Of a stretch of 64,000 nt of DNA, positions 28,566 through 36,758 are shown one piece after another (within the stretch, counting starts at the first letter, position 1; the number at the start of each line of letters is the position of its first letter). The DNA lies in NCBI RefSeq assembly GCF_000482245.1, contig NZ_AWNH01000046.1:1-64000 (forward strand), written 5' to 3'. Both the position numbers and the translations under genes were made by a program. Source of the DNA: Leptolyngbya sp. Heron Island J (GTDB lineage Bacteria > Cyanobacteriota > Cyanobacteriia > Phormidesmidales > Phormidesmidaceae). Below the pieces are notes generated by a model. It was not told the origin of the DNA and searched no databases. It worked only from the letters and a program-made list of their open reading frames with translations.

Positions 28566-28602
28566 AAGACCTGATATACCTGGAGATACCTTCAGGGTAA
28601 CG

Positions 28603-29073
28603 CTATTGACCTAGCAAAAGTCTGGCCTGGGCCAAAATTGGGCAAAATAACTCAGCCTCTTGTGGTGTCAGGTATTGACGGATGATTTCCTGCATCGCTT
28701 TGTAGGTGATGTCGCAACTTTGTTGGGCTTTGAAGGAGCGCATGATGGATTGAAACCAGAGTAGAAAGCTCTCTTCTAGGCCCACTTCATCTGCCACCAG
28801 CAGAGCATGGGCGCAGTAGCGTAATACTCTAACGGTGTCTCGCTGCCATTTTGCACTGAGGTCTACTTTGCCGCGTCGCAGTAATTGGGGGTCAGTTGCT
28901 TTTAGCTTTTTTTTGACTTGCTGGATAATGTCTGGTTCAGCTTTTTGAATTTTTTGATAGGCACTAAACCTCAGCCGGGCTGTTTGCAAATAGTTTTGCA
29001 AAAACATGAGTTCTGTATCAGTGGCATAGCGACCATCGACTTCACGGACGAGGGTTTGAAGCTGACTAAACAT
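28603..29073 (-). CDS. Phycobilisome-fold protein without bilin cysteine (156 aa)
   Basis: Starts at the ATG at 29073; a TTG at 29124 would add 17 residues. The helical pattern matches the phycobiliprotein fold: YATDTELMFLQNYLQTARLRFSAY, then QRDTVRVLRYCAHALLVADE, which aligns closely with [20 protein letters not shown]. The Arg-Asp pair that contacts bilin is kept, but the chromophore cysteine is replaced by Trp76. The C-terminal helices end FCPILAQARLLLGQ. It opens the run of four accessory genes that ends with the kinase. Bilin-free scaffold or sensor functions are both possible. Confidence 0.72.
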   Translation of the reverse strand: MFSQLQTLVREVDGRYATDTELMFLQNYLQTARLRFSAYQKIQKAEPDIIQQVKKKLKATDPQLLRRGKVDLSAKWQRDTVRVLRYCAHALLVADEVGLEESFLLWFQSIMRSFKAQQSCDITYKAMQEIIRQYLTPQEAELFCPILAQARLLLGQ

Positions 29074-29148
29074 AGGGGCAAGGCAGTGGGCGGTAGTTTG
29101 AATGGGAAGAGATGGTGCTGGCAATGTCTGTACATTGGAATAAGGCTA

Positions 29149-29493
29149 TTAATAGCGGGGAATGGAGTTATCTACAAGTCGGGCGTAGGCGTCGATGCCG
29201 CCGGATAGGTTTTTGGTACGCTCAAAGCCCTGGCGTTGGAGCCATTGGCACATCTGGGCAGACCGCATGCCGTGGTGGCACATAACGATGGTTTCGAGAC
29301 TGGGGTCAAGGTGATTAAAGATTTGCTCGGACCAGTCAGGATATTGGCTTAGGGGTAGATGAATAAAGTTAGGTAGATGCGAGATCGCAACCTCCTCTGG
29401 CTCCCGCACGTCCACGAGCTGTAGCTCACCATCTGTTAGTCGTTGGGCAAACTCGGGCGCTGATATTTCTTCGATACCTGCCATTTCGTACAT
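29149..29493 (-). CDS. Rhodanese-like domain protein
   Basis: Single-domain rhodanese of 114 residues. Motifs include the N-terminal ELQLVDVREPEEV, the active-site loop VMCHHGMRS with the catalytic cysteine, and the C-terminal FERTKNLSGGIDAY. Such proteins transfer sulfane sulfur or act in redox signalling; the acceptor is not known. It is 75 bp upstream of the first phycobilisome-like gene on the same strand, so it may be the promoter-proximal gene of that cluster, though rhodaneses of this type also stand alone in many cyanobacteria. Confidence 0.88.
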   Translation of the reverse strand: MYEMAGIEEISAPEFAQRLTDGELQLVDVREPEEVAISHLPNFIHLPLSQYPDWSEQIFNHLDPSLETIVMCHHGMRSAQMCQWLQRQGFERTKNLSGGIDAYARLVDNSIPRY

Positions 29494-29703
29494 TGATCTG
29501 CTCCGATAGGATCACCACTTATTTGATTAGGGTAGCGTTTGCGATCGCTAATTAGACGAAATATAAAGCAACTCTGCTTAAAAGTAGAAGCAACCCATCG
29601 ATTGCCGTTTGTCAAACAGAGCAGAGGCGTTGTAGCTTCCCTCGTGCTATTACTTGAGCATGAGCAATCGATCCTTGCAGGTATATGAATCAGACCAACG
29701 ACT
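29494..29703. other. Upstream region of the rhodanese gene
   Basis: 210 bp between the rhodanese start and the GT61 remnant; contains a HIP1 octamer at 29541. No other element recognised. With the remnant, about 455 bp carry no intact gene. Confidence 0.3.
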
Positions 29704-29978
29704 AGCAGTCCCGTGATTCCTTTGCCCGATTCTGCAAGGCCATCAAATCAGCTTTTATACAACACCCTATCCAAAAAACATATCGAAGAGTTTATCTCGC
29801 AAGAGAATATGTCAAGACTGGTAGAAAACTGCTTAATGAGCGTGAGTTAAGAGAACTATTGGCAGCCTATAATCTTCAAATTGTTAAAGTCAATCCCTTG
29901 AGTGTTGCTGAACAAGCAAAGCTATTTAGAGTACTTCTCAAATGGGGGTTAACCTTGCTGTTCAGGTCTTTGCGCTAG
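29704..29978 (+). pseudogene. Remnant of a GT61 (DUF563) glycosyltransferase
   Basis: An open frame of 91 codons with no start codon, bounded by stops at 29701 and 29976-29978. The translation includes RRVYLAREYVKTGRKLLNER and then LRELLAAYNLQIVKVNPLSVAEQAKLF. This closely matches the family pattern 'R-R-hydrophobic-Y-hydrophobic-SR...R-LNE-E-hydrophobic...LSxAEQ-x-LF' of glycosyltransferase family 61. It stops just before the position where the GT61 GPHGAG motif is expected, and the N-terminal part is missing. It overlaps the end of the convergent VanZ-like gene by about 30 bases. Therefore a decayed, truncated copy. Confidence 0.55.
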
Positions 29979-30347
29979 AAAATAGCCCAACACCACACCG
30001 CTGAGGCTGCAGACTAAATCTAGTGCATCTAAGGTGCGATAGGGTGAGAGCCCTTGCACAATCTCTTCTGCTGTCATTGCCAGTCCAAACAATACTGGAA
30101 AAATAGGCAAATATCGAACACCTCTGAAGTGTTGTCGATGCAAAACTCGATGGCCTAGATAGCTGGCTAGGGCGTAGAGCACTACGTGCCCAATTTTGTC
30201 ATAGTAGGGGATTTTTCCGAGCAAACTGAGCGGTAAGTTATTGGTGTAGGCCGCCCATAGAATTAATAAGAATAGTCCACCATAGCCTAGTGCTAGTAAA
30301 ACAACATGGCGCTGATTAGACTGGTCAAGTTTAGAAGATGTTTTCAT
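29949..30347 (-). CDS. VanZ-like membrane protein
   Basis: From the ATG at 30347, 132 residues with four hydrophobic helices (a GTG at 30431 would give 160). The sequence YYDKIGHVVLYALASYLGHR followed by MTAEEIVQGLSPYRTLDALDLVCSLSGVVLGYF matches the VanZ-like family pattern (D-K-hydrophobic-H...E...Q...R..d..D...N/S..G). Members are integral membrane proteins of unknown activity; VanZ itself gives low-level teicoplanin resistance, but resistance should not be inferred here. Confidence 0.8.
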   Translation of the reverse strand: MKTSSKLDQSNQRHVVLLALGYGGLFLLILWAAYTNNLPLSLLGKIPYYDKIGHVVLYALASYLGHRVLHRQHFRGVRYLPIFPVLFGLAMTAEEIVQGLSPYRTLDALDLVCSLSGVVLGYFLAQRPEQQG

Positions 30348-30445
30348 AAAATAGAAATAAGCGGCTGATAGACGATTCTCAATACCGCGATCTACAGTGG
30401 GCTGCATCTTGATATCGGATACATCAATCACATTTGATATGGGTC

Positions 30446-31438
30446 ATGGGCAAGCAATTTAGGCATCGAGTTGGACTATGGCTAGGCTTACTGACGTTGG
30501 CAGCCGGTCTGTTTGTGTTTTATGAGCTATCTTCCAAAGCCCAATCGTCGCAGCTTAGGGTGGATGGTGAGCAACTGCGATCGCACCTCCAAACCCTGGC
30601 CAACGAACGGCACACTAACACCGCCTTAGCCTGCACCCGCACCTACTTAACCCAACAACTCCAAAGCTACGGTTACGAGCCCATCAGTCAAGCATTTGGG
30701 GTTGGCGACAGTGCAGGTATTAACCTGAGCGTTGTCCGTCCGGGCATGCAAACCCCTGAGCAAAAAATTCTAGTCGGCGCACACTATGACTCAGTGGCCG
30801 GTTCCCCTGGTGCAGACGACAATGCTAGTGCTGTGGCCACGGTCTTAGAGATAGCCCGGCTGTTTGCCGACTACCCGACCGATAAAACCCTGCAGGTCGT
30901 CTTGTTTGACCAGGAAGAGCTACAACCAGCGGGTGCCGGACTGTTGGGTAGTAATGCGTTTGTCAACGATGCCGCCAACCTGAATGGCTTAACCGGTGCA
31001 GTCATTTTAGAAATGCTAGGCTATGCCTGTTATGAAGCCGGTTGTCAAACCTATCCACCTGGACTAGGAGATGAAGGTTTGCCCAATCAAGGAGACTTTA
31101 TTGGGGTGATTGGCGATGCCGAGCATCCAGACTTGTTGGCTGTCTTTTCTACCGAGGCTGAGAATACTGCTGACACCCAGATACCAACAGCGATCAAAGC
31201 AGTGACGCTACCAGTGCCCATTGGGGTTTTGCCGCTGATGCCCGATCTCTTTCGCAGTGACCATGTCCCTTTCTGGCTCAATGCTATTGGAGCCGTGATG
31301 GTGACTGATACTGCCAATTTTCGCAATCCAAATTATCACAGGGACAGTGATACGGTTGAGACTTTGGATTTAACGTTTTTAGAACAGACTGCTAACTACG
31401 TGGTTGAGCGTCTATCAGGGCTGTTGGCAAATAGCTAA
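30446..31438 (+). CDS. M28 family zinc aminopeptidase-like protein
   Basis: 330 residues from the ATG at 30446 (a TTG at 30434 is upstream). An N-terminal signal-anchor helix (about 8-26) puts the catalytic domain outside the cytoplasm. Zinc ligands of the M28 pattern are present: H and D in GAHYDSVAG, the bridging D in GADDNASA, E-E in FDQEEL, an acidic ligand in ILEMLGY (Glu where many members have Asp) and a histidine in RSDHVPFW. A full-length enzyme; substrate specificity is open. It is divergent from the VanZ-like gene. Confidence 0.85.
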   Translation: MGKQFRHRVGLWLGLLTLAAGLFVFYELSSKAQSSQLRVDGEQLRSHLQTLANERHTNTALACTRTYLTQQLQSYGYEPISQAFGVGDSAGINLSVVRPGMQTPEQKILVGAHYDSVAGSPGADDNASAVATVLEIARLFADYPTDKTLQVVLFDQEELQPAGAGLLGSNAFVNDAANLNGLTGAVILEMLGYACYEAGCQTYPPGLGDEGLPNQGDFIGVIGDAEHPDLLAVFSTEAENTADTQIPTAIKAVTLPVPIGVLPLMPDLFRSDHVPFWLNAIGAVMVTDTANFRNPNYHRDSDTVETLDLTFLEQTANYVVERLSGLLANS

Positions 31439-31454
31439 ATGCGAGTTTGGAAAT

Positions 31455-32753
31455 CTAACTACTCTTTCTAGGTGAAAAAGATTGTGAAGTTGGTTCTCCT
31501 TCGGCTTTGACAGACTGAGGTAAAAACGATGGCAATGCGGGTTCTGATTTGTCGAGTTTGACGCCAGGAGTCATGTCTTCAACGGCTGCATCATTTAACT
31601 CTCCGCTGAGCAAATCATTGTCTAAGTCATCAGTGACGGAGTCTTCTCCATACATCGTGATGGCTTGTGAGGATGCTGCTTGAGGTGAATTCTGTTCCTT
31701 GGGTGTGACCACATAGGAAACCTCAGGTGTTGCTTGGGGGGCGGTTTCTAGGAGGGCAGCTGTTTCTTCTTCTGCAGAAATATCGTTTCTGGCTGGGGGC
31801 AACAATAGGAGCCGTTTTCTGAACTTTGCTACGGGAGCCATCATTTCGGCAATGCGTTCTTCTAGCCAGATGAGCCCGGCCCCAAGGGCTTCGGCCAGGG
31901 TGCTAATCAAGCGGTAAAGGGCAACGCCGCTGATGACTAACCCACTGGGCAGTTGATTCCCCAAGATTGCGATCGCAACCGCCTCAAATACACCCACACC
32001 ACCGGGAGCCCCAGGCACCACCAGCCCTAGCAACCAGGCAATACTAAACGCCCCCATAATTGGCAAAATCTGATTTGGCTGTAGCGTTTGGAGGGCCGCA
32101 ATCGTAATCACAAACCCAATGCCGCGTAGGATCACAAACCCAAGCTCTCCCAACAGTGACGACCAAGGATACCGCTTGAGCCGTAACGTGCTGATAATCA
32201 CCGTCAGTCCTTGGGACTTAGCTTTGGCTTTGCCGAGCTTTTGCAGGATGGGATTCAGAAAACGTGGGTGAATCGCCACTAGCATCGCCACTAGCGCTGC
32301 TGTGGACACAATTAACAGCCGCCAGTCATTAACCGCAGTTACGCTAAAGCTAATGGCAGCTAACCCCAGAGCGGCAGCAGCCATCAGCACGGGTTCTAAC
32401 ACAACACCGAGGATAGCAGCGCCCGTCGATGAGCCCGATGTCTGTAGCTCCCGTACCCGTCCATAGAAATGCCAGACATTGCCTGGTAGATACTTAGCAA
32501 TGTTGGTTTTGAGATAGATCATGGTGGTCCATCGACCATCGCGGGGCTGGCCAATGGATTTTAAAATCAGATGCCATACCCACCCCGACCAAATGTGGGC
32601 GATCAGCGTAATTCCTAAAGCAACTGTCAGCAGCGCTAAAGTAGCGCCGGTAATTTCCAGAGTTCTGACCTCTTGCCAATGATCCTTTAAGGTCTTAGCA
32701 AGAAAGAATAGAATGCCACCAAATAAAAACCAGCGAAGGATGCGATTAACCAT
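31455..32753 (-). CDS. Lysylphosphatidylglycerol synthase-like membrane protein (UPF0104)
   Basis: Polytopic membrane protein of the UPF0104/LPG-synthase TM family, about 432 residues from the ATG at 32753 (another ATG at 32774). About eight helices span the first 310 residues, with the family region PGGVGVFEAVAIAILG. The final ~120 residues form a soluble acidic Pro/Glu/Ala-rich tail that is not part of the family and is probably cytoplasmic and disordered. No lysyl-transferase domain is attached, so it is unlikely to make lysyl-PG on its own; a flippase or transporter role is more plausible. Confidence 0.82.
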   Translation of the reverse strand: MVNRILRWFLFGGILFFLAKTLKDHWQEVRTLEITGATLALLTVALGITLIAHIWSGWVWHLILKSIGQPRDGRWTTMIYLKTNIAKYLPGNVWHFYGRVRELQTSGSSTGAAILGVVLEPVLMAAAALGLAAISFSVTAVNDWRLLIVSTAALVAMLVAIHPRFLNPILQKLGKAKAKSQGLTVIISTLRLKRYPWSSLLGELGFVILRGIGFVITIAALQTLQPNQILPIMGAFSIAWLLGLVVPGAPGGVGVFEAVAIAILGNQLPSGLVISGVALYRLISTLAEALGAGLIWLEERIAEMMAPVAKFRKRLLLLPPARNDISAEEETAALLETAPQATPEVSYVVTPKEQNSPQAASSQAITMYGEDSVTDDLDNDLLSGELNDAAVEDMTPGVKLDKSEPALPSFLPQSVKAEGEPTSQSFSPRKSS

Positions 32754-32918
32754 GGGTGGTAGGAGCCCGCACATAAAATGGCGGTGTAAAACACTTGGGC
32801 AATGGTAACGAGTATTAAACCGCGTTCACATTTAAAACTCTAGGGTCATAACCTAGACTTTTAATTTGGACGGGCATTTTGGATACAGGTTTAGCACACA
32901 GTGTTGACACATTACCGA

Positions 32919-33635
32919 TTAGATTGTCTTTTGGGGCAGATAGCCTGTCATAATTCGGCCACAGCACCGATATTGGTTATGGTAGGTCCGGCTGACTGGA
33001 TCGGCGAGAGTGACGATTGAGTCAATGCCGATACCATTGCGTCCTTGATCTTTGCCAGAGCTATGGATATAGCTTCCTGCTCCCAGGGATAGGGCAACGT
33101 GGTTGGTACGCTCTGGGGTACCAAAGAAGAGCAGATCCCCAGCTAGCAGGTCATGTTTGTCAATTGTGGTTGTAAAGGCTTCTTGTTGGTAAGAGTCGCG
33201 GGGTAGGGGGACTCCTACTGATGCAAAGGCGGCTTGTACTAGCCCGGAGCAGTCATAGTTAGGAGCCACAGTGCCACCCCAAAGATATTTATTGGGAACT
33301 GCCATAGCGGCCTGGGTAAAGGCGATCGCATCTGGAATCACTTGCTCAATATCATGCCGAGTCATAGTAGGCGGCTGGTACGACGTAGTGGCAGGTGTCA
33401 GGGCGTCAATATCGTCTAACCTGAGCCAGCCGGGATAGTCGTCAGCGCACAGAATGACATGAATGCCTGTGGATTCAATGGCTGTGATTCTCAGCTGGCG
33501 TCCGGTGGCGGCCTGGGTAACCAGACTGGGTTCAGTTGGGGTTTTGTAGAGGTTGAGGTTGCGATCGCATCGATACTCAGCCTCAGGAGCCAGCTGCCAG
33601 CGATTCTTCAAATCCATTAACTGAACCAAATTCAT
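32919..33635 (-). CDS. NlpC/P60 peptidoglycan endopeptidase with N-terminal SH3-like domain
   Basis: 238 residues. An N-terminal bacterial SH3-type domain (about 10-80) is followed by an NlpC/P60 domain with the catalytic cysteine in NYDCSGLVQAAF, the catalytic histidine in RTNHVALSLG and a third polar residue near YIHSSGKDQG. The organisation matches the cyanobacterial gamma-D-glutamyl-diamino acid endopeptidases known from Anabaena and Nostoc structures. No signal peptide is apparent, so it may act on recycled muropeptides in the cytoplasm. Divergent from the aminotransferase gene across 194 bp. Confidence 0.9.
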   Translation of the reverse strand: MNLVQLMDLKNRWQLAPEAEYRCDRNLNLYKTPTEPSLVTQAATGRQLRITAIESTGIHVILCADDYPGWLRLDDIDALTPATTSYQPPTMTRHDIEQVIPDAIAFTQAAMAVPNKYLWGGTVAPNYDCSGLVQAAFASVGVPLPRDSYQQEAFTTTIDKHDLLAGDLLFFGTPERTNHVALSLGAGSYIHSSGKDQGRNGIGIDSIVTLADPVSRTYHNQYRCCGRIMTGYLPQKTI

Positions 33636-33829
33636 CCTCCTTTTCCGTGTTCCGAACCCTTAGCATTCAAAGTGCAGACAGCGCCATACTGCAATTAAAT
33701 ATCTGCAACCCGAATGTAACGCTCTTGACGTTCCTATGTAACGAATGACCCATTACGTCAGACAATAAAAAAACATTTTGTCGCATTAGCTACTGTTTTG
33801 TTAGTCGTCTTCATCCGTTAAGCAACGCC

Positions 33830-34990
33830 ATGACTCTGACTGCCGCTCGACCCAAAATCAACGAGACCTTTCGTATTACCCCCCCAGCCCTAGACATCCC
33901 GGAGCGTCTGCTGCTCGGCCCTGGCCCTTCCAACTCCAATCCCGACGTGGTTGCCGCTATGAACCGGCAGCCCATCGGTCATCTAGACCCAGCCTATCTG
34001 GATTTAATGGATGAAGTACAGGCGATGATGCGCTACGTCTGGCAAACCGAGAACCAGATGACATTGCCCATCAGCGGCACTGGTTCTGCCGCTATGGAGG
34101 CCACTCTGGCCAATACAGTCGAGCCTGGGGATGTTGTGCTTGTCGGCATTAACGGCTACTTTGGCAACCGCCTGGTGGATATGGCCGGTCGCTATCGAGC
34201 CGATGTCCGCAGCATCAACAAACCCTGGGGACAGGTCTTTAGCCTAGGCGAACTACGTGCTGCCCTCGAAGAGCATCGTCCTGCCATTCTGGCTCTGGTC
34301 CATGCCGAAACCTCTACCGGTGCGCGTCAGCCCCTGGAAGGTGTAGGTGATCTGTGCCGTGAGTTTGACTGTCTGCTTCTGGTTGATACGGTCACTAGCC
34401 TCGGTGGTATTCCTATCTTTCTAGATGAGTGGAAAGTAGACATGGCCTATAGCTGCAGCCAAAAAGGCTTAAGCTGCCCTCCAGGCAGCTCCCCCTTCAC
34501 CATGAGCGAGCGGGCCCTGCAAAAGTTGGACCAACGTCAGACCAAGGTCGCTAACTGGTATTTAGACATTTCCTTGCTGCGTAACTACTGGGGTAAGGAT
34601 CGCACCTACCATCACACTGCCCCGGTTAACATGACCTACGCAATCCGTGAGGCGCTACGTCTAGTCACTGAAGAAGGATTAGAGAACTCCTGGGAGCGTC
34701 ACCAAACGACCGCCGAGAAACTGTGGGAGGGCCTGGCAGATTTGGGTCTTAATTGTCATGTGGATAAAGAATATCGTCTGCCAACATTGACAACAGTTCA
34801 GGTGCCAGAAGGTGTTGATGCGAAAGCGGTAACCAGTAAGCTACTCAATGACCATAATATTGAGATTGGCAATGGTTTGGGTGAACTAGGCGGTAAGGTC
34901 TGGCGTATTGGCCTGATGGGCTATAACAGTCGGCCAGAAAATGTAGACAATGTGCTAGTGGCTTTAGGCAAAGTTATGGCAGAGCTGTAA
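33830..34990 (+). CDS. Alanine/serine--glyoxylate aminotransferase family protein
   Basis: PLP-dependent class V aminotransferase that converts glyoxylate to glycine using alanine or serine, a photorespiratory reaction in cyanobacteria. The 386-residue protein has the N-terminal LLLGPGPSNSNPDV motif, DTVTSLGGIP with the PLP-contacting Asp, and the Schiff-base lysine in SCSQKGLSCPPG. The C-terminal domain is complete. It is followed by a strong terminator, so it is probably monocistronic. The amino donor cannot be settled from sequence. Confidence 0.92.
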   Translation: MTLTAARPKINETFRITPPALDIPERLLLGPGPSNSNPDVVAAMNRQPIGHLDPAYLDLMDEVQAMMRYVWQTENQMTLPISGTGSAAMEATLANTVEPGDVVLVGINGYFGNRLVDMAGRYRADVRSINKPWGQVFSLGELRAALEEHRPAILALVHAETSTGARQPLEGVGDLCREFDCLLLVDTVTSLGGIPIFLDEWKVDMAYSCSQKGLSCPPGSSPFTMSERALQKLDQRQTKVANWYLDISLLRNYWGKDRTYHHTAPVNMTYAIREALRLVTEEGLENSWERHQTTAEKLWEGLADLGLNCHVDKEYRLPTLTTVQVPEGVDAKAVTSKLLNDHNIEIGNGLGELGGKVWRIGLMGYNSRPENVDNVLVALGKVMAEL

Positions 34991-35023
34991 CTGGCTAATT
35001 AACAAAAGGTCTGTAAAAATCAC

Positions 35024-35069
35024 CTCTGCTGAGAACCGAAATATTTTCAAAGTATCAGCAGAGATTTTT
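35024..35069 (+). terminator. Terminator after the aminotransferase gene
   Basis: Perfect 9-bp stem CTCTGCTGA 35024-35032 with TCAGCAGAG 35055-35063, a 22-base loop, and five T at 35065-35069. AAAAAT upstream of the first arm makes it potentially bidirectional. Confidence 0.75.
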
Positions 35070-35278
35070 CATATGAGAAAAAATCGTGTATGTCTCATCA
35101 GTTAATATTGCAGTAAAAAATATCAAATTTCTTTGAATTATTTATAAGTTCCTAAGAACCACTCATCCCTGTTCTGATCTGAGCGAGCTAGAGTAGTACT
35201 AATCGAAGCGACGTGCTTTGAAGTCATATAAGTCGCGCTTTGTCTAGTTTCCATACTTAAATTCGGAATCAGTGACTC

Positions 35279-35854
35279 ATGGCTGATGGATTCAAAGAAT
35301 ATAGGAGTGTCGGCGAATTCCCACTCCACATTCAAACGTTAAATAGAGAAGAGCTTGAGGCTACTTATCAAGATATTCGTCAAGAATATAAGCGCTTATC
35401 CATTAGTCGTGGGCAGTTAGTAAGGCGTCAGACAGAAGCTAAAACCAAAGTTAAGACACTGAAGCATAGCTTGGCTAATGTTAGTTCCGCTTTGGATACT
35501 CTTAGTCGGGATAAAGAAACTCTGCAAAAGTCTTTAGCTCATAGTGTTCAGTTACAAGGGTCAATTCGAACAGAACGTGATCAGCTGTCCAGCAGTGTGC
35601 GTGATTTGAAGCAACAGCTTGATGCCACTGCTGGTCTATTAGATGAATTTGAAAACGTCTATGAGGAAGTTAAGGATAATAAGAGCCTAGGCGGCTTCTG
35701 GCGATTACTACAGGCTGCAAAAAGACTTTTGACCACAGATATTAGCCAACTAATGATGAAACGGGCAGATGTGGTGGTTGAAGACGACGAAAACGATTTT
35801 CTAAAAGAAGATCAAGCTAGTATTAATCGTAGCTTACTTGATAACCGAGGTTAA
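35279..35854 (+). CDS. Coiled-coil protein of unknown function (first of pair)
   Basis: 191 residues, not recognised. Residues about 20-125 form a strongly predicted coiled coil with regular heptads (for example ELEATYQDIRQEYKRL and DQLSSSVRDLKQQLDATAGL). A hydrophobic-basic segment, SLGGFWRLLQAAKRLLT, comes next, and then an acidic C-terminal tail. No signal peptide. The next gene starts three bases after its stop, so the two form an operon. Codons are AT-richer than in the flanking genes, and the pair lies in a 6.5-kb stretch without HIP1 sites. Both hint at a more recent origin or weak selection. Confidence 0.75.
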   Translation: MADGFKEYRSVGEFPLHIQTLNREELEATYQDIRQEYKRLSISRGQLVRRQTEAKTKVKTLKHSLANVSSALDTLSRDKETLQKSLAHSVQLQGSIRTERDQLSSSVRDLKQQLDATAGLLDEFENVYEEVKDNKSLGGFWRLLQAAKRLLTTDISQLMMKRADVVVEDDENDFLKEDQASINRSLLDNRG

Positions 35855-35857
35855 CTC

Positions 35858-36361
35858 ATGGGGCGCTTAACGGATTCACTCAGAAAAGCCTCAGCAAAGT
35901 TAGATAACATCGAATCGGGTATCGATAAAATGTCATCTCTGAGTGAAGACTTGGCCAAAAATACGGCCAATGTAGCCGATGCTTCGCTCAAGTTAGGATA
36001 TACCTATGCTAGGGCTGAAAAAGAATTAACTACTGATGCTCCTACGCAAGCTGAAAAAGCTGATGACGTAGCTTCAAAAATAGCGACGCTCAGTCAACAG
36101 CTAGAAAAAGCCCGAAGTTCGCAAAACGCTTTTCAAACCTGGAATGATCTATACCGCCTTCAACAGGTGCTAGTAGTTCAATATTTGCAGGAGCAAGATA
36201 TCGAGCCAGCTGTCCTAGAGCAAGTTCACCAGATATTAAAGTTGAAAAGCATTAAACAGGCTCCTACTCTAGCTAACAAAATTTTGAACCTGGCTCCGTC
36301 TAAAATTCTGCGCTTGCTAAAGAATCCGCTGAAGTATAAATCACACCTGCTGGATAGATAA
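35858..36361 (+). CDS. Coiled-coil protein of unknown function (second of pair)
   Basis: 167 residues, not recognised. The N-terminal half is a helical, heptad-rich region (SLRKASAKLDNIESGIDKMS, then LAKNTANVADASLKLG and SKIATLSQQLEKARSSQNAF). The C-terminal half is basic and helical, ending SKILRLLKNPLKYKSHLLDR. It is coupled to the gene upstream by a three-base gap and is convergent with the ABM gene. The two proteins may interact, as neighbouring coiled coils often do, but this is speculation. Confidence 0.72.
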   Translation: MGRLTDSLRKASAKLDNIESGIDKMSSLSEDLAKNTANVADASLKLGYTYARAEKELTTDAPTQAEKADDVASKIATLSQQLEKARSSQNAFQTWNDLYRLQQVLVVQYLQEQDIEPAVLEQVHQILKLKSIKQAPTLANKILNLAPSKILRLLKNPLKYKSHLLDR

Positions 36362-36384
36362 TGACTGACGGGATCTAGATGGGC

Positions 36385-36696
36385 TCAGCTTTCTAATACC
36401 TTGCTGCCAGTTACCCGCTGATAATGCTCCACCACGGGAAACGGATCATAAAAGTGGTGCAACAGCGCCTTCCATTGTTGATATTCTTCTGAACCGCGAA
36501 AACCTTGAGTGTGATCCTCTAAGGTTTGCCAAGTCACTAGCAATATATATCGGTTCTCTTTTTCGATGCACTTTTGCAATTGGTGGCTGCCATAGCCAGC
36601 CATGGAGCTAATAATCGACTGGGCTTGCTGAAATGCAGTTTCAAAGGCGTCGATTTCTCCGGGTTTGATGTCAAGAATAGCGACTTCTAGAATCAT
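36385..36696 (-). CDS. Antibiotic biosynthesis monooxygenase (ABM) domain protein
   Basis: A 103-residue protein of the dimeric alpha+beta barrel superfamily. The pattern MILEVAILDIKPGEIDAFETAF, then a mid-region strand YILLVTWQTLEDHTQGFRGS, then a helix ending PFPVVEHYQRV is typical of YgiN/ABM proteins. Some members oxidise quinones or haem-like substrates and many have no known substrate. No cofactor motif is visible. It is convergent with the coiled-coil pair and divergent from the Uma2 gene. Confidence 0.85.
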   Translation of the reverse strand: MILEVAILDIKPGEIDAFETAFQQAQSIISSMAGYGSHQLQKCIEKENRYILLVTWQTLEDHTQGFRGSEEYQQWKALLHHFYDPFPVVEHYQRVTGSKVLES

Positions 36697-36758
36697 GGGT
36701 TGAGTGAGTCAATACTGGCAGATCTTCTAGAATAGAGCTATGTTCGAATTCAATCCTG

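Noticed and set aside
29949-30347. VanZ-like gene as antibiotic resistance
   Set aside because: The family is broad and this member has no van neighbours; resistance cannot be inferred.
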